From assembly GCA_031763025.1 (NCBI GenBank), contig JASSKH010000010.1, positions 13,905,427-13,969,426 of the forward strand: DNA of 64,000 nt. The letters run 5' to 3'. Below are positions 23,839-35,929 of the stretch, piece by piece. Under the pieces are notes generated by a model that saw nothing but the letters and a program-made list of their open reading frames with translations, ran no database searches and was not told the DNA's origin. Source of the DNA: Macrocystis pyrifera. Lineage: Eukaryota > Sar > Phaeophyceae > Laminariales > Laminariaceae. The translations under genes and the position numbers were made by a program. Every line of letters starts with the position of its first letter. The stretch's first letter is position 1.

Positions 23839-24900
23839 GCAACGGATCGCCACAGCGTTGGCAGCAGCAGCATAGCAGCGATATGCAAAGAAGGGAGAAA
23901 AAAAGTATGTACCCCGAGGCCGTCCGAAAAGTATTTTTGGTACCTCACAGTAGACCCACCTCCGCATGCTGTACGGCAACAACGCAGCATAGCAACAACA
24001 CGAAATACGAGAAAAAGTAGTACGTACGCAAAATGCAGGAGCAAAACGACCAAAATATTTTTTTTACGTATCAAAAAAAAACCATTTGGGTACAAAAATG
24101 GCCAATAAAAACAGTAATCCGCGTTGGCAGCAACCGCATACGTAGCAACGATATGAAAATAAGGAAGAAAAAAAGTATGTACCCTGGTATGCCGCAATCG
24201 CAAAACCTACGGAATTTCATTGACGATACCGAAATATGTACACACGAAAGTGCAGCATGATGTACGGCAACAACGCAGCAGCACCACAGCAGCAGCATAC
24301 GTAGCAACGATATATATGAAAATAACCAAGCCAAAAACGAGAAATTGCAGTACGTACGCAAAATGCGGGAGTAAAACGACAAAAATATTTTTTCACGTAT
24401 CAAAAGGAACCATTTGAGTACAAAAACGACCAAGAAAAACAGTAATCCGAGTACATACGTACGAACATTCAGTGGATATTGCGGCAGCATTAGCAGCAGC
24501 AGCAGCACAAGCAGCCACAGCATTAGCAGCAGCAGAAGCTGCAACAAATCGCCGCAGCGTTGGCAGCGTTGGCAGCGTTGGCAGCAGCAGCAGCAGCATA
24601 GCAACGATATGAAAATAAGGAAGAAAAAAAGCACTAACCCTGGTATGCTGCCATCGCAAAACCTACGGAATTGACGATCCGAAAATATGTACGCTTCCAG
24701 CATCATGCACGGCAACAACGCAGCAGCACTACATACAGCAGCAGCAGCAATTGCACAGGAGCAGCAGGTGCACAGCACGGCAACAACGCAGCAGCACTAC
24801 AGCAGCAGCGAGTGCACAGGAGAAGCAGGTGCACAGCAGCAGCAGCACTCATGGCGTGGCGCTGAGCAGCAGCAGCAGCAGCGGCAGCCGAAAACGAGCA
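23590..24900. repeat. Imperfect tandem array rich in CAG/GCA, units of about 110-450 bp
   Basis: The motif TACGGCAACAACKCAGCAGC recurs at about 23597, 23707, 23973, 24262 and 24712. Shared interspersed segments include GCAACGATATGAAAATAAGG, TTGACGATACAGAAATATGT, AAAACGACCAAGAAAAACAG and stretches of (CAG)n. Long frames encoding poly-Ala, poly-Ser or poly-Gln on one strand and poly-Cys or poly-Leu on the other are composition artefacts. If the two flanking Cys-rich segments are exons of one gene, this array would lie in its intron. Confidence 0.7.
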
Positions 24901-25251
24901 AAAAATGAGTACGTGGGGTCACCAAAACATGTACACACAGAAATCGTGTGCATGCACCGAAAATGCACCACAGTAGCAGCAGCACTCACGTCGTTCGGTG
25001 CAGCGGTGACGGCGACAGCTGAATCCTCCGTTCCTTCGTTCACGTCCCGCAAACAGTTGTGCATGTGCGCGTTCGCGTGCACTGTGTGTAAGAGGAGCCG
25101 ACGCAACGCACGAAGGGGAAAGAACGAGCATGGATGAGTCAAAAAAAAAAAAAAACGCTTTGACGTAGGATTGTATGCAAAAAGGCAATTGAAAACCCCA
25201 AAAAAACGTACTGGCAACATACAGCATGCACAATAGACGTAAGACACTCAC

Positions 25252-25616
25252 CACTGTCAGCAGTCTCGAGGGAGTACGAGACAGTCCCTTCCTTGATCGG
25301 GCGAGCACAGAACTCGCAGTCGGTTGCCCTGTCAGGATGATCCCGCCACCACGCACGTGAGATCCTTGCAGGTGGCGAAGGCCACGTTTTTTGCCACCAG
25401 GCGCGGAGTTCTTGACCAAGTGCTGATCCGTGCACTGGTCGCAAACAACAGCCGGCACCAGGTCGGTCTTTGTCGTTGCCGCTCTCTTGCCAGAGGGCGA
25501 GGACCACGCGCCTCTCGACGAGGGGGAGGTGAGCTTCGGGGGCGTGGAGAAGGGAGAGGCGGGGGTTGCAGCACCAGCAGGTTTGCCACCGACAGCAGCA
25601 GCTTGGCCGCCGACAG
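25252..25616 (-). CDS. Candidate exon with paired CxxC motifs after a low-complexity linker
   Basis: On the minus strand an acceptor-like GGTGCAG precedes an Ala/Gly/Pro/Ser linker, then KTDLVPAVVCDQCTDQHLVK. Further on, in another frame, DCEFCARPIKEGTVSYSLET follows. The segment ends at a good donor (GTG followed by GTGAGT). The two CxxC pairs suggest a treble-clef or PARP-type zinc finger. The shift between the halves occurs near an A6 run (about 25395) and is not explained by one intron, so the exon is degenerate or contains errors. Its partner may be the Cys-rich segment at 22860-23060. Confidence 0.35.
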
Positions 25617-25677
25617 CTGCACCTATTTATGCCGTTCGTCGAAGGCGAGACGGCTCTTTTAGGCGCCGTGCGAAGAG

Positions 25678-25865
25678 TTGTCTATTGGTTGGCAGTTTGC
25701 GGAAGAAGAAAGAAGAAAAGGTTGTTTGGCTGTTTGGCGAAGAAGAAAGAAGAAAGGTTGTTTGTGGCATTTCGGCTGTTTCAAAGAAAGAAGAAAGGTT
25801 GTTTGGCTGTTCGGCTGTTTCAAAGAAGAAGGGCTGTTTGCGAAGAGCTGTCTATCAGCCGGTCT
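25678..25865. repeat. Degenerate short tandem repeat (GAAGAAAGAAGAAAGGTTGTTTGGCTG)
   Basis: The purine-rich segment and the TTGTTTGGCTGTTYGG segment alternate about four times with a period of roughly 55-60 bp. Open frames through it are repetitive and not assigned. Confidence 0.6.
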
Positions 25866-26189
25866 GTCTGCCAAGAGCTAGCAAGTGACAACGACCTCAA
25901 AAATCGTAATTATAGTTGTATTTATTGGGCTTGGGGGGGGTGGGCCGGCAATAACAGAAAGCAGCCCGAGCCTTCATATAGACTATACAAAGCCCGCCGC
26001 CCTCGGCACGAAAGGCACCATTGACAGGACGAGGACGCCTTTAAGAACTGCAGTCCTGGGTTGGGGACAGACCAATCAATTTTTAATTAGTTTGTCTCCA
26101 AAACGGGACCGCAGTCCTAAAAAGGCTGAGGGAATTCGCAAGAGCAACCCGCTTGCTGTTCTGACCTTGGATAACGCAACACGTAATCC

Positions 26190-27718
26190 TAACGTTTTAT
26201 GTGAATGTTAGGCGTCAGCGAAAACCCCCTGTAGCATTACGTTACTACATGTACGGTAACTACCTTCTGGATTTGTGATAACATAGTGTTAGTGTGTCGT
26301 GATATTATTGGCGGGCGATCGCGTAACGTTATGTTGGAGTGTTACCTTGAACCCGTACTGATCGCAGTATATATGTTGAGTGTTAAGGTATGTATGCAGC
26401 CCAGAGCGAGTAACGTGTTAGCGGAATTCCTTGAGGCTATCGTAACACACGTAAACGTACATGGGCAATTAAGACGTTAACATTATGTTACCGTGTTAGC
26501 GACATCAGCCTTTAGCGAGCATAACGTTTTGTTAGTGTGTCAGCGGGATTCTTACTTGCTACCATAGCACCGGATGGATAACGTACACGGCCAAATAATC
26601 GCGTACATAACACTACTATGTTCAGTGTGTTTGTGAAATTCCTACAGTAGTGGCTATCCTAACACACGTTGGAGGGGTGACGTATATGGTCAATATAGTG
26701 TTAACATTATATCAGCCGCAGCAGCAGTCCATATATATCTAGCGACGTTATGTGAGGGAAATCTTCCTACCATAACATACGTCAAAAGGACAACGTATAT
26801 GATCGATAAAACACTTGCAGTATTGACTGGTATGCAATGTATGTGGTGACAAAAGTTAGCAGATAACGTACATCCTCAATCTAACATCAACAATATGTTA
26901 CTGCCGTGTTGGCTCGTACGTGCGAGTGTGCAGATTACGTTATAGATGAATAATGTACTGTGCTATAGATGGATAACGTACTGTGTTATAGATGGAAAAC
27001 GTATGGCGGGGTTTCCAGAAAAAATGGCGTTTTTTGTGGGGATCTATTCTGAATATCCCCTGTTTTGGGATTTTAAAATATGGAGGCGTTTTTTCACCGG
27101 GGATGCCATACTATTCTCCACCGGGGATATTTTGTAGGTATCCCCTGCTGAGATGTCGACGAAATTGGATAACACGGGTACGTTATGTTACTCTGCCACG
27201 GCGCTTTACCACTAACACAGGTAACACGCGTCGCACAAACATGTTAGATCTCGGGAAGATCGAAAGGACAACGTAGTTAACATTACGTCAGAATGACTTC
27301 GGCCCCGACGGTAACTCAGTAACATAATGTTAGACCCCAGATTGATTTTCATGGCAACACGGTAACGGAATGTTACCATCAGATATATCTTTACTGACGA
27401 CATCACTGTAGCATAATGTTACAGAAACCTCTGCTTTTAGGTTAGCATTCTATATAACTAGCATAATGTTACGTATGGATCGGCGAAGACTGTAACACAT
27501 CTAACGTACGCTAAGTGTTACGTTATCCGAGCCTAAGCCAACCAGATGAGGGGTCCAGAGAATACGAAGTGTTAGTTAGTAGTGCTGGCCACTGCGTTAT
27601 GTTGCGTTAGTGTGTTACTTGTAACACAATGTTATGTGTTAATAGTGCTGGCGAACATGGTAGCGTTATGTTAGTTTGGGTGTTATGTATATATAACACT
27701 CCTCCTAATAAGGGTAAC
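26190..27718. repeat. Degenerate GTTA/TAAC-rich array, left part
   Basis: Motifs such as GTTAGTGTGTTA, TAACATTATGTTAC, TAACACACGT and GATAACGTACA recur at irregular spacing in both orientations for about 1.5 kb. The same composition resumes at 30159, directly after LTR element B, so the array is one unit split by an insertion. No gene is seen. A short unrelated GGGGATxxxCCCC-type patch occurs at 27040-27140. Confidence 0.6.
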
Positions 27719-30158
27719 TGTAGTATAGCCCGATTGTCGTGGTACGGGAATCGAATGCAGGTACTATTGGAACTGGCTAGGAAGGCAGCTTCTCCTTTTC
27801 AGTAGACTTCTTCTTGTGTTGTCGTATTGTTCCTCATGACGAGAGAAGAGAGCTGTTGAGAGAGTGAGTCGATAGGGGCTTGATTCAAGGCATCAAGCCC
27901 ACTTTGCTCTGCTTCTATCAACCCGCTGGACGGGTAAACTTGTCCGAGGATCTTTCCTTGGGCGCATGTCTGCTCTTCTCCTATCGGCTATCCTAACCAT
28001 TGTACTGCACAGGAAACTTCAGAGCCCCGGAAATACTCGCAAGAGTATTCAGGGCTTTGATACTACGGGCTGTACCATAAACGCGCCCGATACTATACCA
28101 TATCACATTAGCCCACCCTGAATAGTTGTATATGCAGACCACACGACGGTCAATGGATGATACCGGAATCATCCGAAAATACCGCAAAAGGAGGTCGAAG
28201 ATGCGGCTATTCAAAACAACGTAATGAAGCTATAGATTTCCCCACACCTCGTAGTGAGGCCTAGGCGTCAAGGACAGTGTTATTGTCTGAAACGCCCGCT
28301 GAATGAGGGGGTCAAAAACCGAAACAGAAAAGGACATGAATCGAAAGGGAGGTAATAAGAAACACTAGACCCAATGCAGAGGAAGGATGCGGAAACCCGA
28401 AATGGAGTCGAAATAGATACCAAGACAAATGCAGAAGAAGGAAGCGGAACTCAGGGAACGGCCGGGTGCGTCTCGAAAGGCTAGGGCCAGGTAGGGTCCG
28501 CGGTTATACGAGTGCAGGGCCGGTCATCTAATCATGGCGAATAAGGTGGAGGTACGCAAACGGGAACACCACATGAAGTACATAAAGAGAAGGGGGCACA
28601 ATAAACCTATAATGAGCGTTTCTGAAACTATGGCCGGGGGACTGACTTGGGCCTGCAAGGTGAGCAAACAATGTTCTACTCTAAAGTGGCGAACTATTAG
28701 TGGGAACAACACCAGCAAAAGGAGCAAGGTAACTCAACCAGAATCAATACGCCCAAGAGATCGCCAAGAAGTCACTCGGATGGGCAGGCCCAAGGCGTCT
28801 AGTTCGACGTGGACAACAGGGTGTGTCCCTACAGCTTCATGTAGATATGCAACTTACGGCTACATCGAAGAAAGGTGTGTATGCCAGGGACATAAGGTCC
28901 AAGGATAAGCACCTTGCATGCTGCGACAGAAGCAGGAGACGTGCAGCAAGTCGTGCATGTGTGCCAGAAACAGGACACATATAGTACGTGTCCAATAGAC
29001 ACTCGGGGCAAGGAAAACCAGCCAGCAAGAATACTACTCCAAGTGGTGATGCAGTAGCACCAGGGGTCAGCGGCCTTCACGAAGACGAGGCAGACGAAAA
29101 CGGTGCCGTGAAGTTGAAGAAAAACCCCAAAAGATATTGCCATAGATCGATGATGGCATGGTCGAATATAATCCCAGACGCTCCCGAAAGTACAATACCA
29201 AGATCCGGAGTCCGTCGTGAAAAAGAGCAAAGTAACTACGGGAAGCCTATGGTCTACGACGTGATATCGAAAGACGCAACTTCGAAATCGTCAATGACGG
29301 GAACTGATTTGAGGCATATCAAAAGCGGGAGCTACGTACAATACCAACATCCGGAGGCCGTCATCGAGTCTGGTGACGCCCAATCAAGATCACCTCCGAC
29401 CACATCGTCTGCATGGCCTTCATACACCATCTAAGCTCCGTCTTCCGGAGCTCGCTATCGATCCTGATGACGTCCTTCATTGTTTCCTTGTGTTTGTTTT
29501 TTTTGTTCCCGCGGCTACGTTCAAATAGCTACTGTCTAGGAGTACGGCAAAGAGGAAGCAGGAGGGTGCCTCGCTTTCGATGCTAAGTTGCTGTACGTCT
29601 GCGCTGCTACAAAAGTCTTCTAACTACGAAGAAAGGAAGGAAAGGAAATAAATAAGATGTGACTCTCAAGCTGATAGATGTCTCACATAAAGAGGCAAGG
29701 AAGGCCCGTTGAACAGGAGAGGCTGCGCTCCTAAGCTCAGGTGCCAGTTGCGTCAACTGTAGTATAACCCGAATTATCGGTGGAAAGGGAATCAAATGCA
29801 GGTACTATTGGAACTGGCTAGGAAGGCAGCTTTTCTTGTTCAGTAGATGTTTTCTGTTGTTGTCACATTATTCCTCATGACGAGAGAAGGGAGCTGTTGA
29901 GAGAGCGAGTCGATAGGGGCTTGGTTCAAGGCATCAAGCCCACTCTGCTCTCCTTCTTTTGACCGCTAGGCGGGTAAAGTCACTTGTCCGAGGAGCTTTC
30001 CTCGGGCGTTTGTCTTCTCTTCTCCTATCGGCTATCCTAACCATTTTACTGCGAAGAAAACTTCAAAGCCCCGGGAATACTCTTGGGGGTCTTCAGGGCT
30101 TTGATACTACGGGCTGTATCATAACCACTTCTATAGCCCGATACTATACCATATCACA
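27719..30158. mobile_element. Miniature LTR retrotransposon, copy B, nested in the GTTA array
   Basis: The left LTR is 27719-28107 and the right LTR is 29758-30158. Both begin TGTAGTATARCCCGA, end ACTATACCATATCACA, and share GCATCAAGCCCACT and TCTCCTATCGGCTATCC. The LTRs are shorter than those of copy A because they lack a segment around AGTAGCCAA...CCGGGTCATC. The 1650-bp interior shares its first 230 bp with copy A. It then carries unrelated sequence with two plus-strand frames (28534-28908 and 28988-29434). These frames are basic and Ser/Thr-rich, with no retroviral motif. Flanking bases (TAAC at 27715-27718 and TTAC at 30159-30162) are only an imperfect duplication. Confidence 0.8.
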
Positions 30159-30700
30159 TTACACTATTATGTATGTTAGTGTGTTATGTCTAACACTGCG
30201 TCGACAATAACATTATGTTATCGTGCTATTTAAATAGTAAATATGCGGATATCGATCTGGGCATGTTAGAGGGATAACGTACGTGTTTGATCAAAGCCTA
30301 ACACTATGTTACAGTAGTGTTAGTTCAAGGACTGATCACGGTATAATATCATCATAGTATTAAATGGTACCTGGTATTGTACCAGAGCTGGACGAGATCG
30401 AGCAACAACATAACGTTCAGGCGTGTGCACGTTCGTGGGTTTCCAGTTAACACTGTGTTACCGCGTTACCGTGATCGCTTCTCCAGTGATAACTATATGT
30501 TAGTACATTACCACGTTCCTGTGCGAGGCCCCACAACGTACATAAGTGTTATCCGAGTCTTACGATTGCCAGGTAATGTTCGTTTGAAAAGGGCCGCGCC
30601 GGCGTCGTTATAACCAAGTAATATAATTTCGGAATTTAATGTCGTACTTGGAGGATTTATGTTACGTTTGGTGAACCCTTGGAGGCGTTCGCCATAGATA
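30159..30700. repeat. GTTA/TAAC-rich array, right part
   Basis: This continues the array of 26190-27718 (for example TAACATTATGTTATCGTG and CTAACACTATGTTACAG) and fades after about 30700. Confidence 0.55.
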
Positions 30701-31466
30701 TAGGACATAATATTGCAAAATAAAGCTTGGCCGTCGTTTCGGCCCTGGCCCAGTGCCGCTCTCTGCTGTCTCGTCTGCTCTGCTGGTACGAAATATGTAG
30801 TGGGGAAAATCGCAAGCTTGCTTCGTTCTAGGCCAGAACTTCACTAACTAGAGGATGACTGGCACGACCGGTCGAAACGAGAAACGAGCTCCCACCGGAG
30901 AGTTGGAAGGAGTGGACGGGTCTAGAGACGGGCAAGACCATGGACCAAAGCCTGGCGAAAAAAAAACGTGACTTTTAGCACAATGCTACACTAGAGAGGC
31001 GGAGCAGCAATAATCTATCTCGAGCTTCAACTCGTGGGAAGCTCCAGGCACCACTCGTCGCCGGAATCGACATACAGAATGCAGGCGACGCTGTCGGAAA
31101 GTGCTGACTGCTGTTTGTTGTTCATTATAATACGAGTACAATTGCAACAGGCACGTACCTGGCACATGATACCTGGTACCTCTCTGGCATATATAAAAAG
31201 ACCGCTGAAAATATCCATTTTTATGCCCAAACGATTATTGTATATCCGGAAGGGGTGGGTTGTGCAGAAGGTTATACTGAATACAAAACAAGACTCGAAG
31301 ACTTGCTTTATGCATGTATATATGACAAGACCCCACTGGCAGGTGAATTGATACCACAGCAGTTACAAGTACAAGTAGCAACAGCACTTCTGTAGATCAG
31401 CATGTTGCTAATGCTTCTTGTACTGCTGTAGTATATACCTGGTATAGTACATATATGCATATATAC
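30701..31466. other. No supported gene
   Basis: Nothing recognisable is seen apart from short palindromic TATAC/GTATA motifs near 31430-31465. Confidence 0.4.
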
Positions 31467-31468
31467 TA

Positions 31469-31560
31469 TTACGGGGGACCGTAGTATATAGGACTTAATA
31501 TTGTTCGTAAAAATAGCGAAGTATATAGGTTTTTATGTCTACGGTATGTCTTATTCTCAG
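31469..31560. mobile_element. MITE of the TTACGGGGGACC family, copy with decayed right end
   Basis: It begins TTACGGGGGACCGTAGTATATAGGAC after a TA, in the same orientation as the reverse complement of the 57821 copy. It continues through the family core (AATATTGTT...TATATAGGTTTTTATGT). The right inverted repeat is degraded. A (CTGT)n microsatellite follows at about 31597-31625. Confidence 0.55.
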
Positions 31561-31774
31561 TTTGTAAAACTGAGTCTCAGCTGCGGTAATTGCAAATCTG
31601 TCTGTCTGTCTGTCTGTCTGTCCGTATGACTTATATTTTGGAACACTTTCCAATGGTCGATATATAAGGTCGTTACAGATGATATTCGTAGAACATATTC
31701 GACCCTTTCGGACCTTGTATACTGAAACATGCCATGCCACCAGGGAAATTTAGCCATACAATACTTCCACGACA

Positions 31775-31975
31775 CCGTATCATCGTACCATACCACTAAC
31801 ATACCACACTACTTGCTGTGTTTTTCCCATATACCACGTACCACCAACATACCATATCACATACGGTGTTTTGTCCATATAGTATATCAAACCGTACCAG
31901 CATACCATACCATATCAACATACCGTGTTTTTTCATAAAGTATATCAAACCGCAGTACCATCATACCATATATTA
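31775..31975. repeat. Tandem repeat of about 55-60 bp (ATACCA-rich)
   Basis: Three to four imperfect units contain ACCATACCACTAACATACCA, GTGTTTTxxCCATATA and AGTATATCAAACCG. They encode nothing recognisable. Confidence 0.6.
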
Positions 31976-32229
31976 CTTCGTACCAAATGGACGTTTTTTC
32001 CGGAATAGTTCACTTTCCTCGTCCGGCCGCAGGTCTTTTCTCGTGCTTCCTGCTGCAGGGCCTGCAGGGGGGCGGCGTGGACAGTACGGTGCAAGCGTTG
32101 GCTCCGACCGGGCTCCGTGGCACATGCTCTAGGTGGTCAAAGTCTCGAGACCCAGCAAGCAACTCAGGGGATGGGATCCCACTGCCGAAAAGCCATCTAG
32201 GGGCTTGAAAACCTACCCGGATCGTATTT

Positions 32230-32710
32230 TTAGCTGGAAAGATTTTGTTCTTCTCGCTTCTTGCTGCAACTGCAACAACAGCACATAGCAGTGCTGCTCG
32301 AGCTCGTGCTGCTCGAACTGCACCAGTAAACAACAGCAACAACAGGCGTACGAGTGCTGCTCGAGTCGAGTGTTGCTCGAGTGTCGCGCTGGCTCTCTGC
32401 TGCTGAGTGCTCGTGTGCCCGTGGCTGCTTGGCCACGTCGTGCTCGCGTTCATCTCGTGCTCGTTGCGCTTGAGTAATCAAGTGATCGTGGTCCCGTGTG
32501 TTTGTTTTGCGGTGCAATATACTTGGAAACCTAGTACTTCATGCTTGTGCGCCCGAGTGCTGCTCGAGCAGTACGCATCAGTACAAGAACAGCAACAACA
32601 GGCTTACGAGTGCTGCTCGAATCGAGTGTTGCTTGAGTGCTGCTGAGTGTTGCTGGTGCTGCTGCTGTGCTGCTGAGTACTCGTGTGTTCGTGACTGTTT
32701 GGTCACAAGA
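32230..32710. repeat. CTCGAG/GCTGCTCGAG repeat, two long units about 260 bp apart
   Basis: The segment AACAGCAACAACAGGCGTACGAGTGCTGCTCGARTCGAGTGTTGC-like occurs near 32332 and again near 32588. Each copy is followed by a TGCTGCTGAGT...CTCGTGTGxxCGTG block. Self-complementary CTCGAG and GAGCTC words are frequent. Confidence 0.6.
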
Positions 32711-32879
32711 CGTGAGAAAAAAGGCTGTGGCCATCACGTACATACCTGGTAGCATTTTTTAGTACCTCGGTGCGATTCATCATTAAATCTTTGTACCACG
32801 TATTGCGTTGCGTGTAATAGCCGAGTGTTCACTGCCCTTTGTACAATGTGCCCGATCCACACGGTTTGCTTATTATTCT

Positions 32880-33260
32880 GCTAATCCGGTTGTTGCTGCC
32901 GCTACTGCTACACACAATCACGGTATAGCTGCTACTGTTGCTGGCACAGGTTGTTTTCCTTGCTGCTACCCTTATTTTATCTTTGCCCGTCCCACGCGGT
33001 TGCCTATCTTGCTGCTCCTGTTGTTGCTGCTGCTGCTGCTGCACACTGCTGAGCACAATCACGATATGGCTGCTACTACCACTGTTGCTCCTGGCACGTT
33101 TTCTTGCTGCTGCCCAAACTTTTGTTTTGCCCGTGTCACATGGTGGCTTATATTGGTGCTCCTGCTGATGACGCTGCTGCTTCCCAATATCACGGTATAT
33201 AGCTAGTGTTGTTGCTGCTGGCGCAAATTGCTTTCCTTGCTGCTACCCTTAGTTTTTTGT
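32880..33260. repeat. GCTGCT-rich tandem repeat, period about 130-143 bp, three units
   Basis: The word ACACAATCACGGTATAGCTG and its variants recur at about 32911, 33054 and 33185. Each is followed by GTTGCTGGCAC...TTTCCTTGCTGCTACCC-like sequence. Hydrophobic open frames (poly-Leu/Cys) are composition artefacts. Confidence 0.65.
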
Positions 33261-33469
33261 GTCCGTGCGAAAGATGATTTTATCACACCCTGGCTATTTC
33301 GTCTACCAGTGTACTTCGTACCGGGGGTTCGTTGAAGTAGGTTTGCAATTGTGATGGGACCTCGTTAATTGCGTTCCGCGTGTATAGGTTTCCATCAACT
33401 CATTTTCGAGCTTGATTTGTTTCGATGGATTCTTTGATCTTCCCGACGAATCATGTGCAGTTAATGCAG

Positions 33470-35640
33470 ATCGTACATATCCCACCCTGGAGATGTACAG
33501 ATCACACAGACCAAGATCCCACTCAGGTACGCACCTGCCTAATATCACAGATCCTGCAGATCATACATATCATACAGATCCTGCAGGTCATGCAAACCCA
33601 CCGATAAACGTGTGCAGATCATGCAAATCGTACAGACCCCATCCCGGTCAAGATAAACATATCGCATAGATCATATATATTCTACTCAGGTAGATCATAC
33701 AGATCCTGCAGCTCACACACATGTACAGAACACACAGATCAGGTACCCAGTCAAGTACACATGTGTGGAATATCTACCTCATACGGACCCCATCCCGGCT
33801 AAACATCATGTAAATAGTTGTGAAGTATCCAGATTTACAAATCTTGCAGATCATACAGAAATCTTACAAGTTCCCACTCAGGTAAATACGTGCGATATAT
33901 CTACTTCATCATACAGATCGCACCCGGTGAAGATGTACAGATCACACACATCAACACCCCCCTCAGGTACTCACCTGCCGAATATTACAGATCCTGCAGA
34001 TCATACGCTTCCCGCAGGTCATGCAAACCCACCGATAGACATGTGCAGATCATGCAGATCATACAGACCCCATCCCGTTCAAGATGAACAGATCATACAG
34101 ATCACACAGATTCCACTCAGTCAGGTAGATCATACAGATCCTGCAGGTCACACATACAGAGCATACGGATCTTGCAGATCACACATGGGTACATAGCACA
34201 CAGATCAAGTTCCCACTCAGCTACAAACGTGTGAAATATCTACCTCATACAGACCCCATCCCGGCTAAACATGATGTAAACAAGTGTGATGTATCCAGAT
34301 TTTACAGATCCTTCAGATCATCAAGAAGTCCAGCAAATTCCAGGTACACACGTGTGAAATATCTACCTCATACAGACCCCATTCCGGCTAAACATGCTGA
34401 AACAAGTGTGAAGTATCCAGCTCTTACAGATCCTCCAGATCACACAGAAATCCTGCAGATCATACAGATCCTGCAAATCGTACAGACCACATCCCGGTTA
34501 AGATGTACAGATCATTCAGATCACACAGATTCCACTCAGGTAGATCATACAGATCCTGCAGATCATACAGATCCTGCAGATCATACACATCCTGCAGATC
34601 ATGCAGACCCAACCCGGTAAAGACGTACAGATCACACTGATCCCACTCAGGTACATATCTATGAAATACCTGCGTCATACAGACCCCATCCCGGCTAAAC
34701 ATGCTCTAAACAAGTGTAAAGTATTACAGATCTTCCAGGTCATACAAAAATTCTGCAGATCATACAGATTCTGCAGATCATACAGATCCTGCAGATCATA
34801 CAGATCTTGCAGATCATACAGATCCTGCAGATCATACAGATCTTGCAGATCATACAGATCCTGCAGATCTTGCAGACCCACCGATAAAAATGTGCATCCC
34901 ATGCACATCGTACATACCCCATTCCGGGGTACAGATCATACAGATCAAACAGATTCCACTCAGGTAGATCATACAGATCCTGCAGATCAATGACACCCAT
35001 CGATAAACATTTGCAGATCATGCAGATAGATCGTACTGACCCTATCTCGCTAAATATATACAGATCGGCAGATCGGACAGATCCCATCCCGGTCAAAATG
35101 TACTGATTGCACAGATCACACAGAGCCTACGCAGGTACACATATATGAAAATTGTAACCAGACAGATCCCCTTCAGGCTAAACATTTTCATGTCATTGAG
35201 ATCAACCAGATCCCACCTGGCACACAAGTGGGAATGATACGGAACATACAATGTCTTCCCAGGCAAACTAGTAGGGCTGTGTAGATAATTGATCCTTCAG
35301 ATCATTCATGCAGATCCTCCACATCACGCACACATGGCGTTCAGATCATCCCACCCGGCACGCAAGTGCAATCATAAAGACCAAGCAGATCTCACCGCCA
35401 AAAAAAAGGCTGACACACCTACATTATACAGGTCCTTCAGATAATGCGGACCCACCCACGCAAAGCCATCCATCAGTTAATCACGGTACACGTATGTTCG
35501 ATTAACATGTGTAGTTCATGCAGATCGTGCAGACCTCACCCGGTAGAGGTGTTCAGATCATCAAGGACCACATAAATCGATGATACAGATCCCACCCAGG
35601 CGATAAATACCTGGATGATACAAACCCCGTCAGTTTCCTT
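33470..35640. repeat. CAGATC minisatellite with higher-order units (about 2.2 kb)
   Basis: The basic unit is CAGATCATACAGATCCTG (18 bp), purest at 34740-34880. Longer composite units alternate with it. The phrase TACCTCATACAGACCCCATC...CGGCTAAACATG recurs at about 33775, 34240, 34365 and 34670. The phrase CCACTCAGGTAGATCATACAG occurs at about 34105, 34530 and 34960. Open frames encode CRSYRS-type or ICMICR-type repeats on either strand and are not evidence of a gene. The array decays after 35100. Confidence 0.85.
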
Positions 35641-35929
35641 CTGAGTGCTACGCTTTCCTTTGAGCAATACAGTCTATGTCTCTTACACGCCAAGACATGC
35701 GAGGGCATCGAAGACTAGACTACAGTACTACTCTTCGATTTTAGCAACAAATCAGTAGCTCAGTTTGCTCCGAGATCACTTTTACTCAAAAAAGAGGTGC
35801 AAGGGTTTTACCTGCGTCTCTCTTTTCAATTTGCGACACCCCCGGATTTCATGCCACCTACATCCCGAAGGCGAACCTTGTACCAACGTACGATATCGCA
35901 TCAAGTACACAAGAAGAGCATACGTTGAA

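Noticed and set aside
32808-33206. Hydrophobic membrane-protein-like frame rich in Leu and Cys
   Set aside because: It is produced by GCTGCT repeats in three tandem units.
33470-35640. CRISPR-like array or a repeat-protein gene (CRSYRS repeats)
   Set aside because: Repeats are contiguous and variable with no unique spacers, in a eukaryotic context. Both strands are open because the unit lacks stop codons, not because of selection.
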